From UBA877 sp035506155 (GTDB lineage Bacteria > Chloroflexota > Anaerolineae > Anaerolineales > Villigracilaceae), in the NCBI GenBank assembly GCA_035506155.1, contig DATJPX010000110.1:1-12663 (forward strand): 12,663 nucleotides of DNA, given 5' to 3'. Below the pieces are notes generated by a model, which saw nothing but the letters and a program-made list of their open reading frames with translations, did no database searches and was not told the DNA's origin. Position 1 is the stretch's first letter. Each line of letters opens with the position of its first letter. Positions 1-6,146 of the stretch are shown here, piece by piece. The translations under genes and the position numbers were made by a program.

Positions 1-383
1 AATGCAAGGATGGCGAACTTCCTGCCCTTGCGCAGCAGACTGATGTAGGTATCGGTGGGGGAGACGCTCACGTCCGGGCCGAAGGCCTTGACCTTTGCCA
101 GCAGGGCTTCGTAGGGCGCCTGCCAGCGGGCCCGCCCGCCCGTGAAGAAGGTCGCCACCTTCTCGCCCGTCGTCGTCTTGGGCTGGTCGACGGACCGGAT
201 CAGCATGACGATCGCCATGGCGTGTCCGCGGCCCAGGCCATATTCCTCTTTCAGCCAATCCACGATCTGGCCGGTCTTGACGCCGGGCCCAAGCAGGCCC
301 TTCTTTTCGGCCAGGACTCGAAAATCCTCAGGGGTCTTGCCGGTCTGGGTGTATATATTGTCGAGATAGGCTTTTAATGTCAT
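1..383 (-). CDS. DUF4287/DUF5655 domain protein (3' end outside window)
   Basis: The minus-strand frame opens at ATG 381-383, preceded by GGAGG four bases upstream, and is still open at base 1, so about 127 codons are visible. The first 60 or so residues (MTLKAYLDNIYTQTGKTPED..., then a helical stretch ending GHAMAIVMLIR) match the DUF4287 pattern. The part after residue 70 (GEKVATFFTGG..., then WQAPYEALLAKVKAFGPDV) looks like the start of a DUF5655 domain, the usual fusion partner. No biochemical function is established for the family. It lies about 30 bases after the intended stop of the upstream DHFR-like gene and is probably the visible tail of the same operon. The family call rests on recognised sequence patterns; a role cannot be inferred beyond its company with small DHFR-like and DUF1801 proteins. 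Confidence 0.8.
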   Translation of the reverse strand, partial: MTLKAYLDNIYTQTGKTPEDFRVLAEKKGLLGPGVKTGQIVDWLKEEYGLGRGHAMAIVMLIRSVDQPKTTTGEKVATFFTGGRARWQAPYEALLAKVKAFGPDVSVSPTDTYISLLRKGRKFAILA

Positions 384-990
384 CGTACCTCCGGAATGGC
401 CGATCGGGAACCATCAGGACTTTTTCAGCGGATGATAGACCAGGATCAGGATGCCTGCGCCAACCGGCCTGGACTCGACCAGCTCCAGGGCCGGCGCTGG
501 ATGCGCTCGTCCCTTCGAACAGGCGCTTCCCGGCTCCCAGGATGACCGGGTAGACCATCAAGCGATATTCGTCGACCAGGCCGTGTTGCGCCAGGGTCTG
601 GGCGAGCCGGCCGCTTCCGGCGACCAGGATGTCCCCGCCCGGCCCGGCCTTCAACCCGGAGAGCGCTTCCGGGAGATTGCTCTTGATGACCTGGGTATTG
701 TTCCAGGCAGCCTTCTTCAAGGTCGTCGAGACGACGTACTTGGGCATGCCGTTCATCTTATCGGCAAACTCCCCATCCCGGGACGGCCAGGCCTCGGCGA
801 AGCCCTCGTAGGTGACCCGGCCCAACAGCAGGGCTCCAGCCTCCATGACTTCATCGAGCTTGAACTTGTCGCCCTCCGGACCGCGCTCGAACTGGAAGGC
901 CCAGCCGCCGCGCTTGGTCTTTTCCGCCCCGCCCGGGTCCTCCATGACCCCGTCCAGGGAGAGAAATTCGGAGACGATGATCCTCCTCAT
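328..990 (-). CDS. Dihydrofolate reductase family (RibD C-terminal-like) protein with apparent C-terminal frameshift
   Basis: The start ATG 988-990 has AAAGGAG seven bases upstream. The protein has the order typical of RibD-C/DHFR-like oxidoreductases: VSEFLSLDGVMEDP at the N-terminus, LLLGRVTYEGFAEAWP, MPKYVVSTTL...WNNTQVI, then DILVAGSGRLAQTL, LVDEYRLMVYPVILGAGKRLFEG. These would bind NAD(P)H and possibly a pterin or flavin-type substrate, but no substrate is known for this subgroup. After EGTSAS (near base 499) the reading frame becomes low-complexity. Shifting by one base there restores a family-like tail, ALELVESRPVGAGILILVYH, ending at TGA 414-416. The as-read frame instead runs to 328 and overlaps the next gene. 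This is either a real frameshift or a one-base sequence error within about 493-500. The intended gene is most likely 414-990, about 190 residues, matching its two neighbours in length. Confidence 0.8.
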   Translation of the reverse strand: MRRIIVSEFLSLDGVMEDPGGAEKTKRGGWAFQFERGPEGDKFKLDEVMEAGALLLGRVTYEGFAEAWPSRDGEFADKMNGMPKYVVSTTLKKAAWNNTQVIKSNLPEALSGLKAGPGGDILVAGSGRLAQTLAQHGLVDEYRLMVYPVILGAGKRLFEGTSASSAGPGAGRVQAGWRRHPDPGLSSAEKVLMVPDRPFRRYDDIKSLSRQYIHPDRQDP

Positions 991-1027
991 GGCTGTTCTC
1001 CTTTTGCCCTTTGCCGGAGAGCGCCGG

Positions 1028-1426
1028 TCATTTCTTTTTCCCAGCGGCGGTATTCAATGCCGCCGCGGCCCGGATGAGTTCCTTCACGCCCGGTTCGTCG
1101 ATCGCATTGCCTAGGTAGAAATCGATGGAGCGGGTGGCCTTGGCATCCAGGCCGTTGTTGAAAAGGCCTTTCGGGTCCGCCAGGGAAGCCCCTTTGAAGA
1201 AATTGAGCTTCACGTGGTCCTTCATGGCGGCGACGCTGCACACCAAGCCGTTCAGGGTCCAGACGGCGGTGCCCCACTTCCATTCCTCGACGATCCCAGG
1301 GGCGGCCTCCTGGACCAGCTTGCGCAGCCGGGCGAAGAGCTCGCCGCGCCAGTCGGCCAGTTCCCCGATGCGGTCCGTGATGAGCTGGGAGGCGCTCGAA
1401 TTTTCTTGTGTTCGGGTTGTGTTCAT
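1028..1426 (-). CDS. DUF1801 domain protein
   Basis: This is a 132-residue protein starting at ATG 1424-1426; only a weak AAAGGA lies upstream, about 12 bases away. Residues 15-120 show the DUF1801 (YdhG-like) pattern: a helical start with WRGELFARLRKLVQEAAPGIVEEWKWGTAVW, then a beta-rich core with KDHVKLNFFKGASLADPKGLFNNG, and ATRSIDFYLGNAIDEPGVKELIRAA near the C-terminus. The tail is lysine-rich. The molecular function of DUF1801 is not known. It sits 37 bases upstream of the frameshifted DHFR-like gene and 106 bases after the preceding one, on the same strand, so co-transcription is likely. DUF1801 and DHFR-like genes are often neighbours in environmental bacteria; that is general knowledge rather than something the sequence proves. 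Confidence 0.85.
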   Translation of the reverse strand: MNTTRTQENSSASQLITDRIGELADWRGELFARLRKLVQEAAPGIVEEWKWGTAVWTLNGLVCSVAAMKDHVKLNFFKGASLADPKGLFNNGLDAKATRSIDFYLGNAIDEPGVKELIRAAAALNTAAGKKK

Positions 1427-1532
1427 GACAGTTCGAAATCCTTTCGTTGTATCGAGCCGTCCCTTCGCAGAGCCAAAGGTCGATTCCTGGGCTTGCCTTG
1501 GGATGGTCTATCCATGGGGTTCCGGGCGTTTC

Positions 1533-2081
1533 CTAACCGGGAATGTAATGAAGCACGACGACTCCCGACTTGAACGTCCTCGAATCGACGAGCTTGAAAT
1601 CGAGCCGGTCGTCGACCCCATCGAACAGGCGCCTGCCCTCCCCCCAAACCAGGGGTTGGACGAGAAGCCAGAACTCGTCGATCATCCTCAGGTTCAGGAA
1701 AGTCTGGATGAGCTGGATCCCGCCGACTGAAAGGGTCCCGCCTTTCTCCCGTTTCATCCGCTGGACCGTTTCGACGGCGTCTTTCTTGACCAATTGCGTA
1801 TTATTCCAGGCGGCGTTCCGCAGGGTCCGGGAAAAGACGACCTTCGGCATGGCGTTGATCCTGCGGGCAAATTCGAGCATGCTTTCGGTCGCCCGGGGGT
1901 CCTCGTCGGCGACCGGCCAGTAGCCCTCGAGGAGTAGGTAAGCGGCGCGCCCGAACAGGATGGTATCCACACTCTCGAGGAAGTCTGTGGAGAAATCGTG
2001 CAGTTCATCATCCGCCACGGCCACCCGGTGGTCTGCGCAGCCGTCCAGGCTGACGTTCATCGTGAAAACCAGTTTTCTCAT
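1533..2081 (-). CDS. Dihydrofolate reductase family (RibD C-terminal-like) protein
   Basis: This is an intact 182-residue member of the RibD-C/DHFR-like family. Landmarks in order: MRKLVFTMNVSLDGCADH, DTILFGRAAYLLLEGYWP (about residues 40-57), MPKVVFSRTLRNAAWNNTQLV, GGTLSVGGIQLIQTFL, MIDEFWLLVQPLVWGEGRRLFDG and SRTFKSGVVVLHYIPG. The start ATG 2079-2081 overlaps the stop of the upstream hydrolase remnant as ATGA and has GGGAG six bases upstream, so the two are translationally coupled. The expected role is an NAD(P)H-dependent reductase; the substrate is unknown. It is clearly diverged from the two neighbouring paralogues, so the three are not a recent duplication. Confidence 0.88.
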   Translation of the reverse strand: MRKLVFTMNVSLDGCADHRVAVADDELHDFSTDFLESVDTILFGRAAYLLLEGYWPVADEDPRATESMLEFARRINAMPKVVFSRTLRNAAWNNTQLVKKDAVETVQRMKREKGGTLSVGGIQLIQTFLNLRMIDEFWLLVQPLVWGEGRRLFDGVDDRLDFKLVDSRTFKSGVVVLHYIPG

Positions 2082-2293
2082 TTTTCGCTCCCGGCAGGCA
2101 GGCGCGCATCGAGGAATGCCGTCACGACTGGCGGCAGCAAAGGCGAAGCGAGGATGTCGTAATGGGTCGCGCCCGGCAGGATCGCCAGCCGGGATTGCGG
2201 GATTCCGGAGCCGTCCCAGCCGGCGTCCTTCAGCCCGCCGTGCAGCAGGACCAGCGGCTGGCCCTTGCCTTGGACCTCGTAATACGACTTCAC
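2078..2293 (-). pseudogene. Alpha/beta-hydrolase remnant with internal deletion
   Basis: This 71-codon frame joins the two ends of an alpha/beta-hydrolase. The N-terminal part, KSYYEVQGKGQPLVLLHGG, is the first core strand with the oxyanion-hole HGG. It continues directly into GWDGSGIPQSRLAILPGATH and YDILASPLLPPVVTAFLD, the usual C-terminal segment carrying the catalytic histidine (GATHY). The nucleophile elbow G-x-S-x-G, the cap and the acid residue are absent; full-length members have roughly 260-280 residues, so about 200 are missing. The frame remains open, so the deletion kept phase, and the junction falls at a Gly-Gly that both flanks would share. The start is uncertain: GTG 2291-2293 has no good ribosome binding site, and the same frame is open back to the TGA (2327-2329) of the upstream gene. 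A hydrolase activity is very unlikely. Confidence 0.75.
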
Positions 2294-2326
2294 GCTGTTG
2301 GCAGTCGCAGCTTCACCGGCAGCTAT

Positions 2327-2899
2327 TCAGGCCTCCTTCCGCATTCCGGTCGAGCGATAGGTCAGGAGCACGTTGCCGTTGCCAAAGGTGCGGGTGTTGA
2401 CGAGCCGCAGCTCGCGTGGACCGTCCACGCCCTCGAACAGGCCGCGGCCCCGGCCCAGGACGACCGGGACGACGATCAGCCGGATCTCGTCGATCAGGTT
2501 CATATTCGCCAAGGTCGCGGCCAGGTTCCCGCTGCCCATCAGGATCAGATCCTGGCGGGGCTGCTGCTTCAATCTGGCCAGCTCTTCATCGACGTTCTTC
2601 CCGATCAGGCGGGTATTGTTCCAGTCCGCCTGATGAAGCGTCCTCGAGACGACGATCTTGGGCTTTGAGTTCATCAGCCCGGCCACGACCGGGTCATCCT
2701 TGACCGCCTCCGGCGACGGCCAGTAGCCGGCCATCATCTGGTAGGTGATCCGCCCGAAGACGAGCGTTTCGACCGAGTTGAGCTGGGCCACGGCGAACTC
2801 GTTGAACTCTGCGTCCACCCGGTGCCAGTCGATCTCGCCGTTCGGGCCGGCGAAGAAACCGTCCAATGTGACCATGTCGAAGGCGATCAGTTTTCCCAT
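2327..2899 (-). CDS. Dihydrofolate reductase family (RibD C-terminal-like) protein
   Basis: This is an intact 190-residue protein and the best preserved of three related genes in this cluster. Landmarks: MGKLIAFDMVTLDGFFAGPN, then EIDWHRVD, TLVFGRITYQMMAGYWPSPE (about 44-63), KPKIVVSRTLHQADWNNTRL, DLILMGSGNLAATLANMNLI, DEIRLIVVPVVLGRGRGLFE and TRTFGNGNVLLTYR. The start ATG 2897-2899 has AAAGGA with suitable spacing. It begins 21 bases after the meaB stop, so it is probably read from the same transcript as the B12 genes although its function looks unrelated. The family is assigned to NAD(P)H-dependent reductases resembling the RibD C-terminal domain; the physiological substrate is not known. 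Confidence 0.88.
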   Translation of the reverse strand: MGKLIAFDMVTLDGFFAGPNGEIDWHRVDAEFNEFAVAQLNSVETLVFGRITYQMMAGYWPSPEAVKDDPVVAGLMNSKPKIVVSRTLHQADWNNTRLIGKNVDEELARLKQQPRQDLILMGSGNLAATLANMNLIDEIRLIVVPVVLGRGRGLFEGVDGPRELRLVNTRTFGNGNVLLTYRSTGMRKEA

Positions 2900-2920
2900 C
2901 TGTCTTCCTTTCGCTCGATC

Positions 2921-3892
2921 CTAAATCGAGGCTGCATCTTCCCTTTCGAGAAGGCTCTCGACCGCTTCGGCGGGCGAGACCTCCCGGCGGGCCATCCGCT
3001 CGAGCGCCTCGCGGTAATGGCCTTCGCCCACCCGGGCGCGCAACCGTTCGGAGAGGGCCGCAGTCAGGCGGGTCTCCAGCTCGGCCTCCAGGCGGAGGCG
3101 CTCGCGCCGTTCCCATTCCCCGCTGGCCCGCAGGTGGGCGGCGTGCCGATCGATCGACTCGGCCAGCTCGTCCACGCCCGTCCCGTCCAGGGCGACCGTC
3201 CGCAGGACTGGCGGGATCCAGGCGGGGGAGGCTTTCCTCCCGGCCGGATGGGCCAGCCCGAGCATGCCTTTCAAGGCCCGGGTGGTCTTGTCGGCCCCCG
3301 GCAGGTCGGCCTTGTTGACGACCAGCAGGTCGGCGATCTCCAGGATGCCGGCCTTGATCGCCTGGACCTCGTCGCCCAGGCCGGGCGCTTCGACCACCAG
3401 GGTGGTGTGCGCCAGTCGGGCGATCTCCACCTCCGCCTGGCCCGCCCCGACCGTCTCGATCAGGATTGGGTCGAAGCCGGCTGCGTCGAAGACCTGGACC
3501 ACGGCCGCGGTCGCCTGCGCCAGGCCGCCCAGCGAGCCGCGGGAGGCCATCGAGCGGATGAACACTCCCGGGTCGCCGGCCAGGTCGCCCATGCGCACCC
3601 GGTCGCCCAGGACCGCCCCGCCCGTGAACGGGCTGGAGGGGTCGACCGCCACGACCGCCACCCGGCGGGGCTCCCCGGAGGGGGGGCGGCGGTAGTGGAG
3701 CGCCAGCCGGTCGACCAGCGAAGACTTGCCGGTGCCGGTGCCGCCGGTCACGCCGATCAGGTGCGCCCGGCCGGTGTGCGGGAAGAGCTCGTCCAGGGAC
3801 CGGCGGCCTTCGGGCAGGCCGTTCTCCACCTGGGTCAGCAGGCGGGCCAGGGAGCGGGTATCGCCGGCCAGGATCGATTCAGCTATCGACAT
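2921..3892 (-). CDS. meaB: Methylmalonyl-CoA mutase-associated GTPase MeaB
   Basis: This is a 323-residue G3E-type P-loop GTPase that acts as chaperone for adenosylcobalamin-dependent methylmalonyl-CoA mutase, gating cofactor loading and protecting the enzyme. Visible motifs: Walker A GGTGTGKS (residues 50-57), the MeaB signature VDPSSPFTGGAVLGDRVRM (83-101), FIRSMASRGSLGGLA (111-125), ILIETVGAGQAEVEIA (143-158) and NKAD (193-196) for guanine recognition; the C-terminus is helical and would dimerise. The chosen start is ATG 3890-3892, 11 bases after the stop of the B12-binding subunit, with GAGGA at that stop as ribosome binding site. The same frame is open further upstream, but that stretch is the shadow of the preceding gene. 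Length and motifs are normal for the family. The large catalytic mutase subunit is not in this window. Confidence 0.95.
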   Translation of the reverse strand: MSIAESILAGDTRSLARLLTQVENGLPEGRRSLDELFPHTGRAHLIGVTGGTGTGKSSLVDRLALHYRRPPSGEPRRVAVVAVDPSSPFTGGAVLGDRVRMGDLAGDPGVFIRSMASRGSLGGLAQATAAVVQVFDAAGFDPILIETVGAGQAEVEIARLAHTTLVVEAPGLGDEVQAIKAGILEIADLLVVNKADLPGADKTTRALKGMLGLAHPAGRKASPAWIPPVLRTVALDGTGVDELAESIDRHAAHLRASGEWERRERLRLEAELETRLTAALSERLRARVGEGHYREALERMARREVSPAEAVESLLEREDAASI

Positions 3893-3903
3893 GGGCGGGA
3901 TCC

Positions 3904-4308
3904 TCAGGCGCGGTCCGCCAGGGCAGCGCGGATGTCGCTGACGATCGCCTCTGTCGGCGCGCCGGGACCGTAGACCCCGGTCACGCCCAGCTCTTTCAGG
4001 CGCGGCACGTCCTGGTCGGGGATGATCCCGCCCAGGAAGACCCTGACGTGTTCGAGACCGTTGGCTCTGAGCAGGTCCAGGATGTGCGGCACGAGCGTCA
4101 TGTGGGCGCCCGAGAGGATCGACAGGCCGATCACGTCGACGTCCTCCTGCAGGGCGGCCTCGGCGATCATCTCGGGGGTCTGGCGCAGGCCGGTGTAGAT
4201 CACCTCCATGCCGGCGTCCCGCAGGGCGCGCGCCACCACCTTGGCTCCCCGGTCGTGACCGTCCAGGCCGGGCTTGGCGACCAGGACACGGATCTTGCGT
4301 TCGGTCAT
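3904..4308 (-). CDS. Methylmalonyl-CoA mutase, cobalamin-binding (C-terminal) subunit
   Basis: This is a 134-residue stand-alone B12-binding domain (Rossmann-like). The hallmark D-x-H-x-x-G is present as DGHDRG (residues 16-21), where the histidine replaces the lower axial ligand of cobalamin. The S-x-L motif follows as LSILSGAH, and the GG motif as FLGGIIPDQD. It would pair with a separate catalytic TIM-barrel subunit to interconvert methylmalonyl-CoA and succinyl-CoA, as in split mutases of many anaerobes, archaea and Chloroflexota. ATG 4306-4308 is preferred because GGAGG sits five bases before it; an in-frame GTG at 4318-4320 would include that site. It is the first gene of the minus-strand run, with meaB following after 11 bases. 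Related B12 domains also serve ethylmalonyl- or isobutyryl-CoA mutases, so the exact substrate is inferred. Confidence 0.9.
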   Translation of the reverse strand: MTERKIRVLVAKPGLDGHDRGAKVVARALRDAGMEVIYTGLRQTPEMIAEAALQEDVDVIGLSILSGAHMTLVPHILDLLRANGLEHVRVFLGGIIPDQDVPRLKELGVTGVYGPGAPTEAIVSDIRAALADRA

Positions 4309-4349
4309 GATTCCCTCCACGAAGGAACAAAAGAGACCATTTCTATCCG

Positions 4350-4355
4350 ATTATA
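4350..4355 (-). promoter_or_regulatory. Candidate -10 element for the B12/meaB operon
   Basis: On the minus strand a perfect TATAAT occurs about 42 bases upstream of the B12-subunit start, in the AT-richer gap between divergent operons. No convincing -35 box is present at 16-18 bases, so the assignment rests on the -10 hexamer and its position alone. The rest of 4309-4594 holds no gene that I can support. Confidence 0.4.
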
Positions 4356-4594
4356 CGCCGGATTCGGCGCTCCATCGCCGCCGGCGCTCGATTTCGGCGG
4401 GATTTTTCATCCTATCTTAATCAAAGAGTGTAAAATCAAGATAGAATTTGTCCGAATTTGGCCGAGAAAGAGGCGACCCCGGTCCAAAGCGCGATTGCCT
4501 GGGCGGGAAGGACCATTTCTGCCGGGGATCCGTCGCCAGCGCGGAGGAGGGTTGGAGCGGCCCGCGCCTGTTCGTAATGAAATCGAGGCACTGC

Positions 4595-5266
4595 ATGCAC
4601 ATCTCTCTTCCCGGAACTCATCAGCATATATTCGCTCCATTCGGTCCTTGTGGCCGGCTCACGGTCACGACAATCCTGGCCTGCCTTTGCCTGGCCGCCT
4701 GCGGCGCCCAGCCGACCCCCGGGAACGTCACCCCGCTTTCGTTGCCGCCGGCCTCCCAGCCGATCCCGGTGACCGGGAGCGGGTCGGCCTGCGCCAGCCC
4801 GGCGTCCGCCACGGTCGCGGAGACGGAAGGCCCGTATTTCAAGGCCGGCTCGCCGGAGCGGACCTCCCTGCTCGAAACAGGCCTGGCGGGGACGAAACTC
4901 GTCCTGAGCGGTTCCGTCCTGACGACGGACTGCAAGCCCGTCGCCGGCGCGCTCCTCGACTTCTGGCAGGCGAATGCCGCCGGGCAGTACGACAATAGCG
5001 GCTATACCCTGCGCGGCCACCAGTTCACGGATGCATCCGGGCATTACCAGTTGACCACCATCGTGCCGGGGTTGTATCCCGGCCGGACGGAGCACATCCA
5101 CGTCAAGGTCCAGGCGCCAGGCGGGCCGGTGCTGACGACCCAGCTATTTTTCCCGGGCGTGGCCCAGAACCAGTCCGACGGGATCTTCGACGCTTCCCTG
5201 GTGATGAAGGTCCAGTCCGCCCCGGATGGCGAGACGGCCGTCTTCGACTTTGTCATCCAGCCATGA
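4595..5266 (+). CDS. Intradiol ring-cleavage dioxygenase-like lipoprotein
   Basis: This is a 223-residue protein with a lipoprotein signal: the hydrophobic run LTVTTILACLCLAAC ends in lipobox LAAC (Cys36), followed by a Pro/Ser-rich linker. The mature part shows the intradiol fold: AETEGPYFKAGSPERTSLL, LSGSVLTTDCKPVAGALLDFWQANAAGQYDN, then FTDASGHYQLTTIVPGLYPG and HIHVKV. The expected non-haem Fe(III) ligands are visible as Tyr132, Tyr161, His167 and His169. Such enzymes open catechol- or hydroxyquinol-type rings between the hydroxyls; members exported as lipoproteins are known but their substrates are poorly defined. The start ATG 4595-4597 has GAGG six bases upstream; an in-frame ATG at 4577 lacks a ribosome binding site, and the frame further upstream is not protein-like. 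An esterase and a maleylacetate-reductase-like gene follow on the same strand. Confidence 0.85.
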   Translation: MHISLPGTHQHIFAPFGPCGRLTVTTILACLCLAACGAQPTPGNVTPLSLPPASQPIPVTGSGSACASPASATVAETEGPYFKAGSPERTSLLETGLAGTKLVLSGSVLTTDCKPVAGALLDFWQANAAGQYDNSGYTLRGHQFTDASGHYQLTTIVPGLYPGRTEHIHVKVQAPGGPVLTTQLFFPGVAQNQSDGIFDASLVMKVQSAPDGETAVFDFVIQP

Positions 5267-5290
5267 TTCATCGGGAGCTGACCGTGAATC
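5265..5290 (+). other. Bulged hairpin over the dioxygenase stop codon
   Basis: GATTCA (5265-5270) and TGAATC (5285-5290) pair, continued by CGG (5272-5274) with CCG (5282-5284) around a single-base bulge. That gives a nine-pair stem with a seven-base loop. There is no T-tract, so it is more likely an mRNA stability or processing hairpin between the two genes than a terminator. It could also be chance. Confidence 0.3.
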
Positions 5291-5324
5291 TGCGCCCGTT
5301 GAATTCCAGGAAAGGAGCCGCCCG

Positions 5325-5990
5325 ATGAGCGGATCGAACACAGCCGTGCAGGGACCTCACCAGGGCGGGGAAGTGCGGGTGGCCGGGGAGCCTGTCGAGA
5401 CTGCCCGGGGAGCCATGCTGATGGTCCACGGACGGGGCGCTTCGGCCGAAGACATCCTTTCCCTGGCCGCTCAACTGGGCCTGGCGAGGTTTGCGTATTT
5501 TGCGCCCCAGGCTGCCGATCACACCTGGTATCCCAACCGCTTCCTGGCCCCCCTGGCCGACAATGAGCCCTGGCTTTCCTCCGCCCTGGCCTGCCTGGAC
5601 GAGGTGATGACCAGGATCGGCGCAAGCGGCCTGCCCGCCGAGCGGACCGTCCTGCTGGGTTTCTCCCAAGGCGCCTGCCTGGCCCTGGAATACGCCGCCC
5701 GCCATGCCCGTCGCTACGGCGGGCTGGTGGGATTCAGCGGCGCCCTGATCGGCCCGGAGGATACGCCTCGCGACTATCCCGGCTCCCTGGCCGGTACGCC
5801 GGTCTTCCTGGGCTGCAGCGACGTGGACGTCCATGTCCCGAAGGAACGCGTCGACCAGTCCGCCGGGGCGCTGCGCAGGCTGGGCGGGCAGGTCACGGAA
5901 CGCCTCTACCCGAACATGGCGCACACCGTCAACCGGGACGAACTCGACTTCGTCCATGCCATGCTGGATGCCATCCCGGCATCAAGATGA
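5325..5990 (+). CDS. Phospholipase/carboxylesterase-type alpha/beta hydrolase
   Basis: This is a 221-residue hydrolase of the YpfH/carboxylesterase 2 type. It contains the oxyanion segment MVHGRGASAED (residues 33-43), the nucleophile elbow GFSQGA with Ser114, the acid in CSDVDVHVP (Asp168) and the catalytic histidine in NMAHTV (His200), so the triad is complete. No signal peptide is seen, which places it in the cytoplasm, unlike the preceding lipoprotein. The start ATG 5325-5327 has AAAGGAG seven bases upstream; the frame opens earlier but overlaps the dioxygenase gene. The substrate is unknown. The pairing with a ring-cleavage-type enzyme would suit hydrolysis of an ester or lactone, as dienelactone hydrolase does in catechol pathways, but the sequence is closer to the general esterase group than to true dienelactone hydrolases. 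Confidence 0.88.
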   Translation: MSGSNTAVQGPHQGGEVRVAGEPVETARGAMLMVHGRGASAEDILSLAAQLGLARFAYFAPQAADHTWYPNRFLAPLADNEPWLSSALACLDEVMTRIGASGLPAERTVLLGFSQGACLALEYAARHARRYGGLVGFSGALIGPEDTPRDYPGSLAGTPVFLGCSDVDVHVPKERVDQSAGALRRLGGQVTERLYPNMAHTVNRDELDFVHAMLDAIPASR

Positions 5991-6072
5991 ATCCGGCCGT
6001 CGTTCGCAGCCGCCCCGGATGATCCCTGCGAACTCCACGGCCGCCTCGGCAGCCAAGGGTCTTCCGGGATTA

Positions 6073-6097
6073 TAATAAGACAACATCTGTCTGATTA
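6073..6097 (+). promoter_or_regulatory. Inverted-repeat operator candidate overlapping a TATAAT box
   Basis: Half-sites TAATAAGACA (6073-6082) and TGTCTGATTA (6088-6097) match at 9 of 10 positions around a five-base centre. A TATAAT hexamer at 6071-6076 overlaps the left half. The whole lies 50-75 bases before the Fe-ADH start. The symmetry and spacing fit a dimeric helix-turn-helix repressor such as a TetR- or GntR-family protein. No such regulator is encoded in the window, so the binding partner is unknown, and no clear -35 hexamer was found for the TATAAT. Confidence 0.5.
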
Positions 6098-6146
6098 ATA
6101 GAATAGAAGCGCGGAGACGGCCGCTCCGGCGCCGGACGCGGTGCAA

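Noticed and set aside
2822..3973. 383-codon plus-strand open frame
   Set aside because: Antisense to meaB, whose motifs are unmistakable; the product is Gln/Gly/Arg-rich low-complexity.
3893..4330. N-terminal extension of the meaB frame to 4330
   Set aside because: The extra residues are the frame-shadow of the B12-binding gene; the ATG at 3892 after the upstream stop fits family length.
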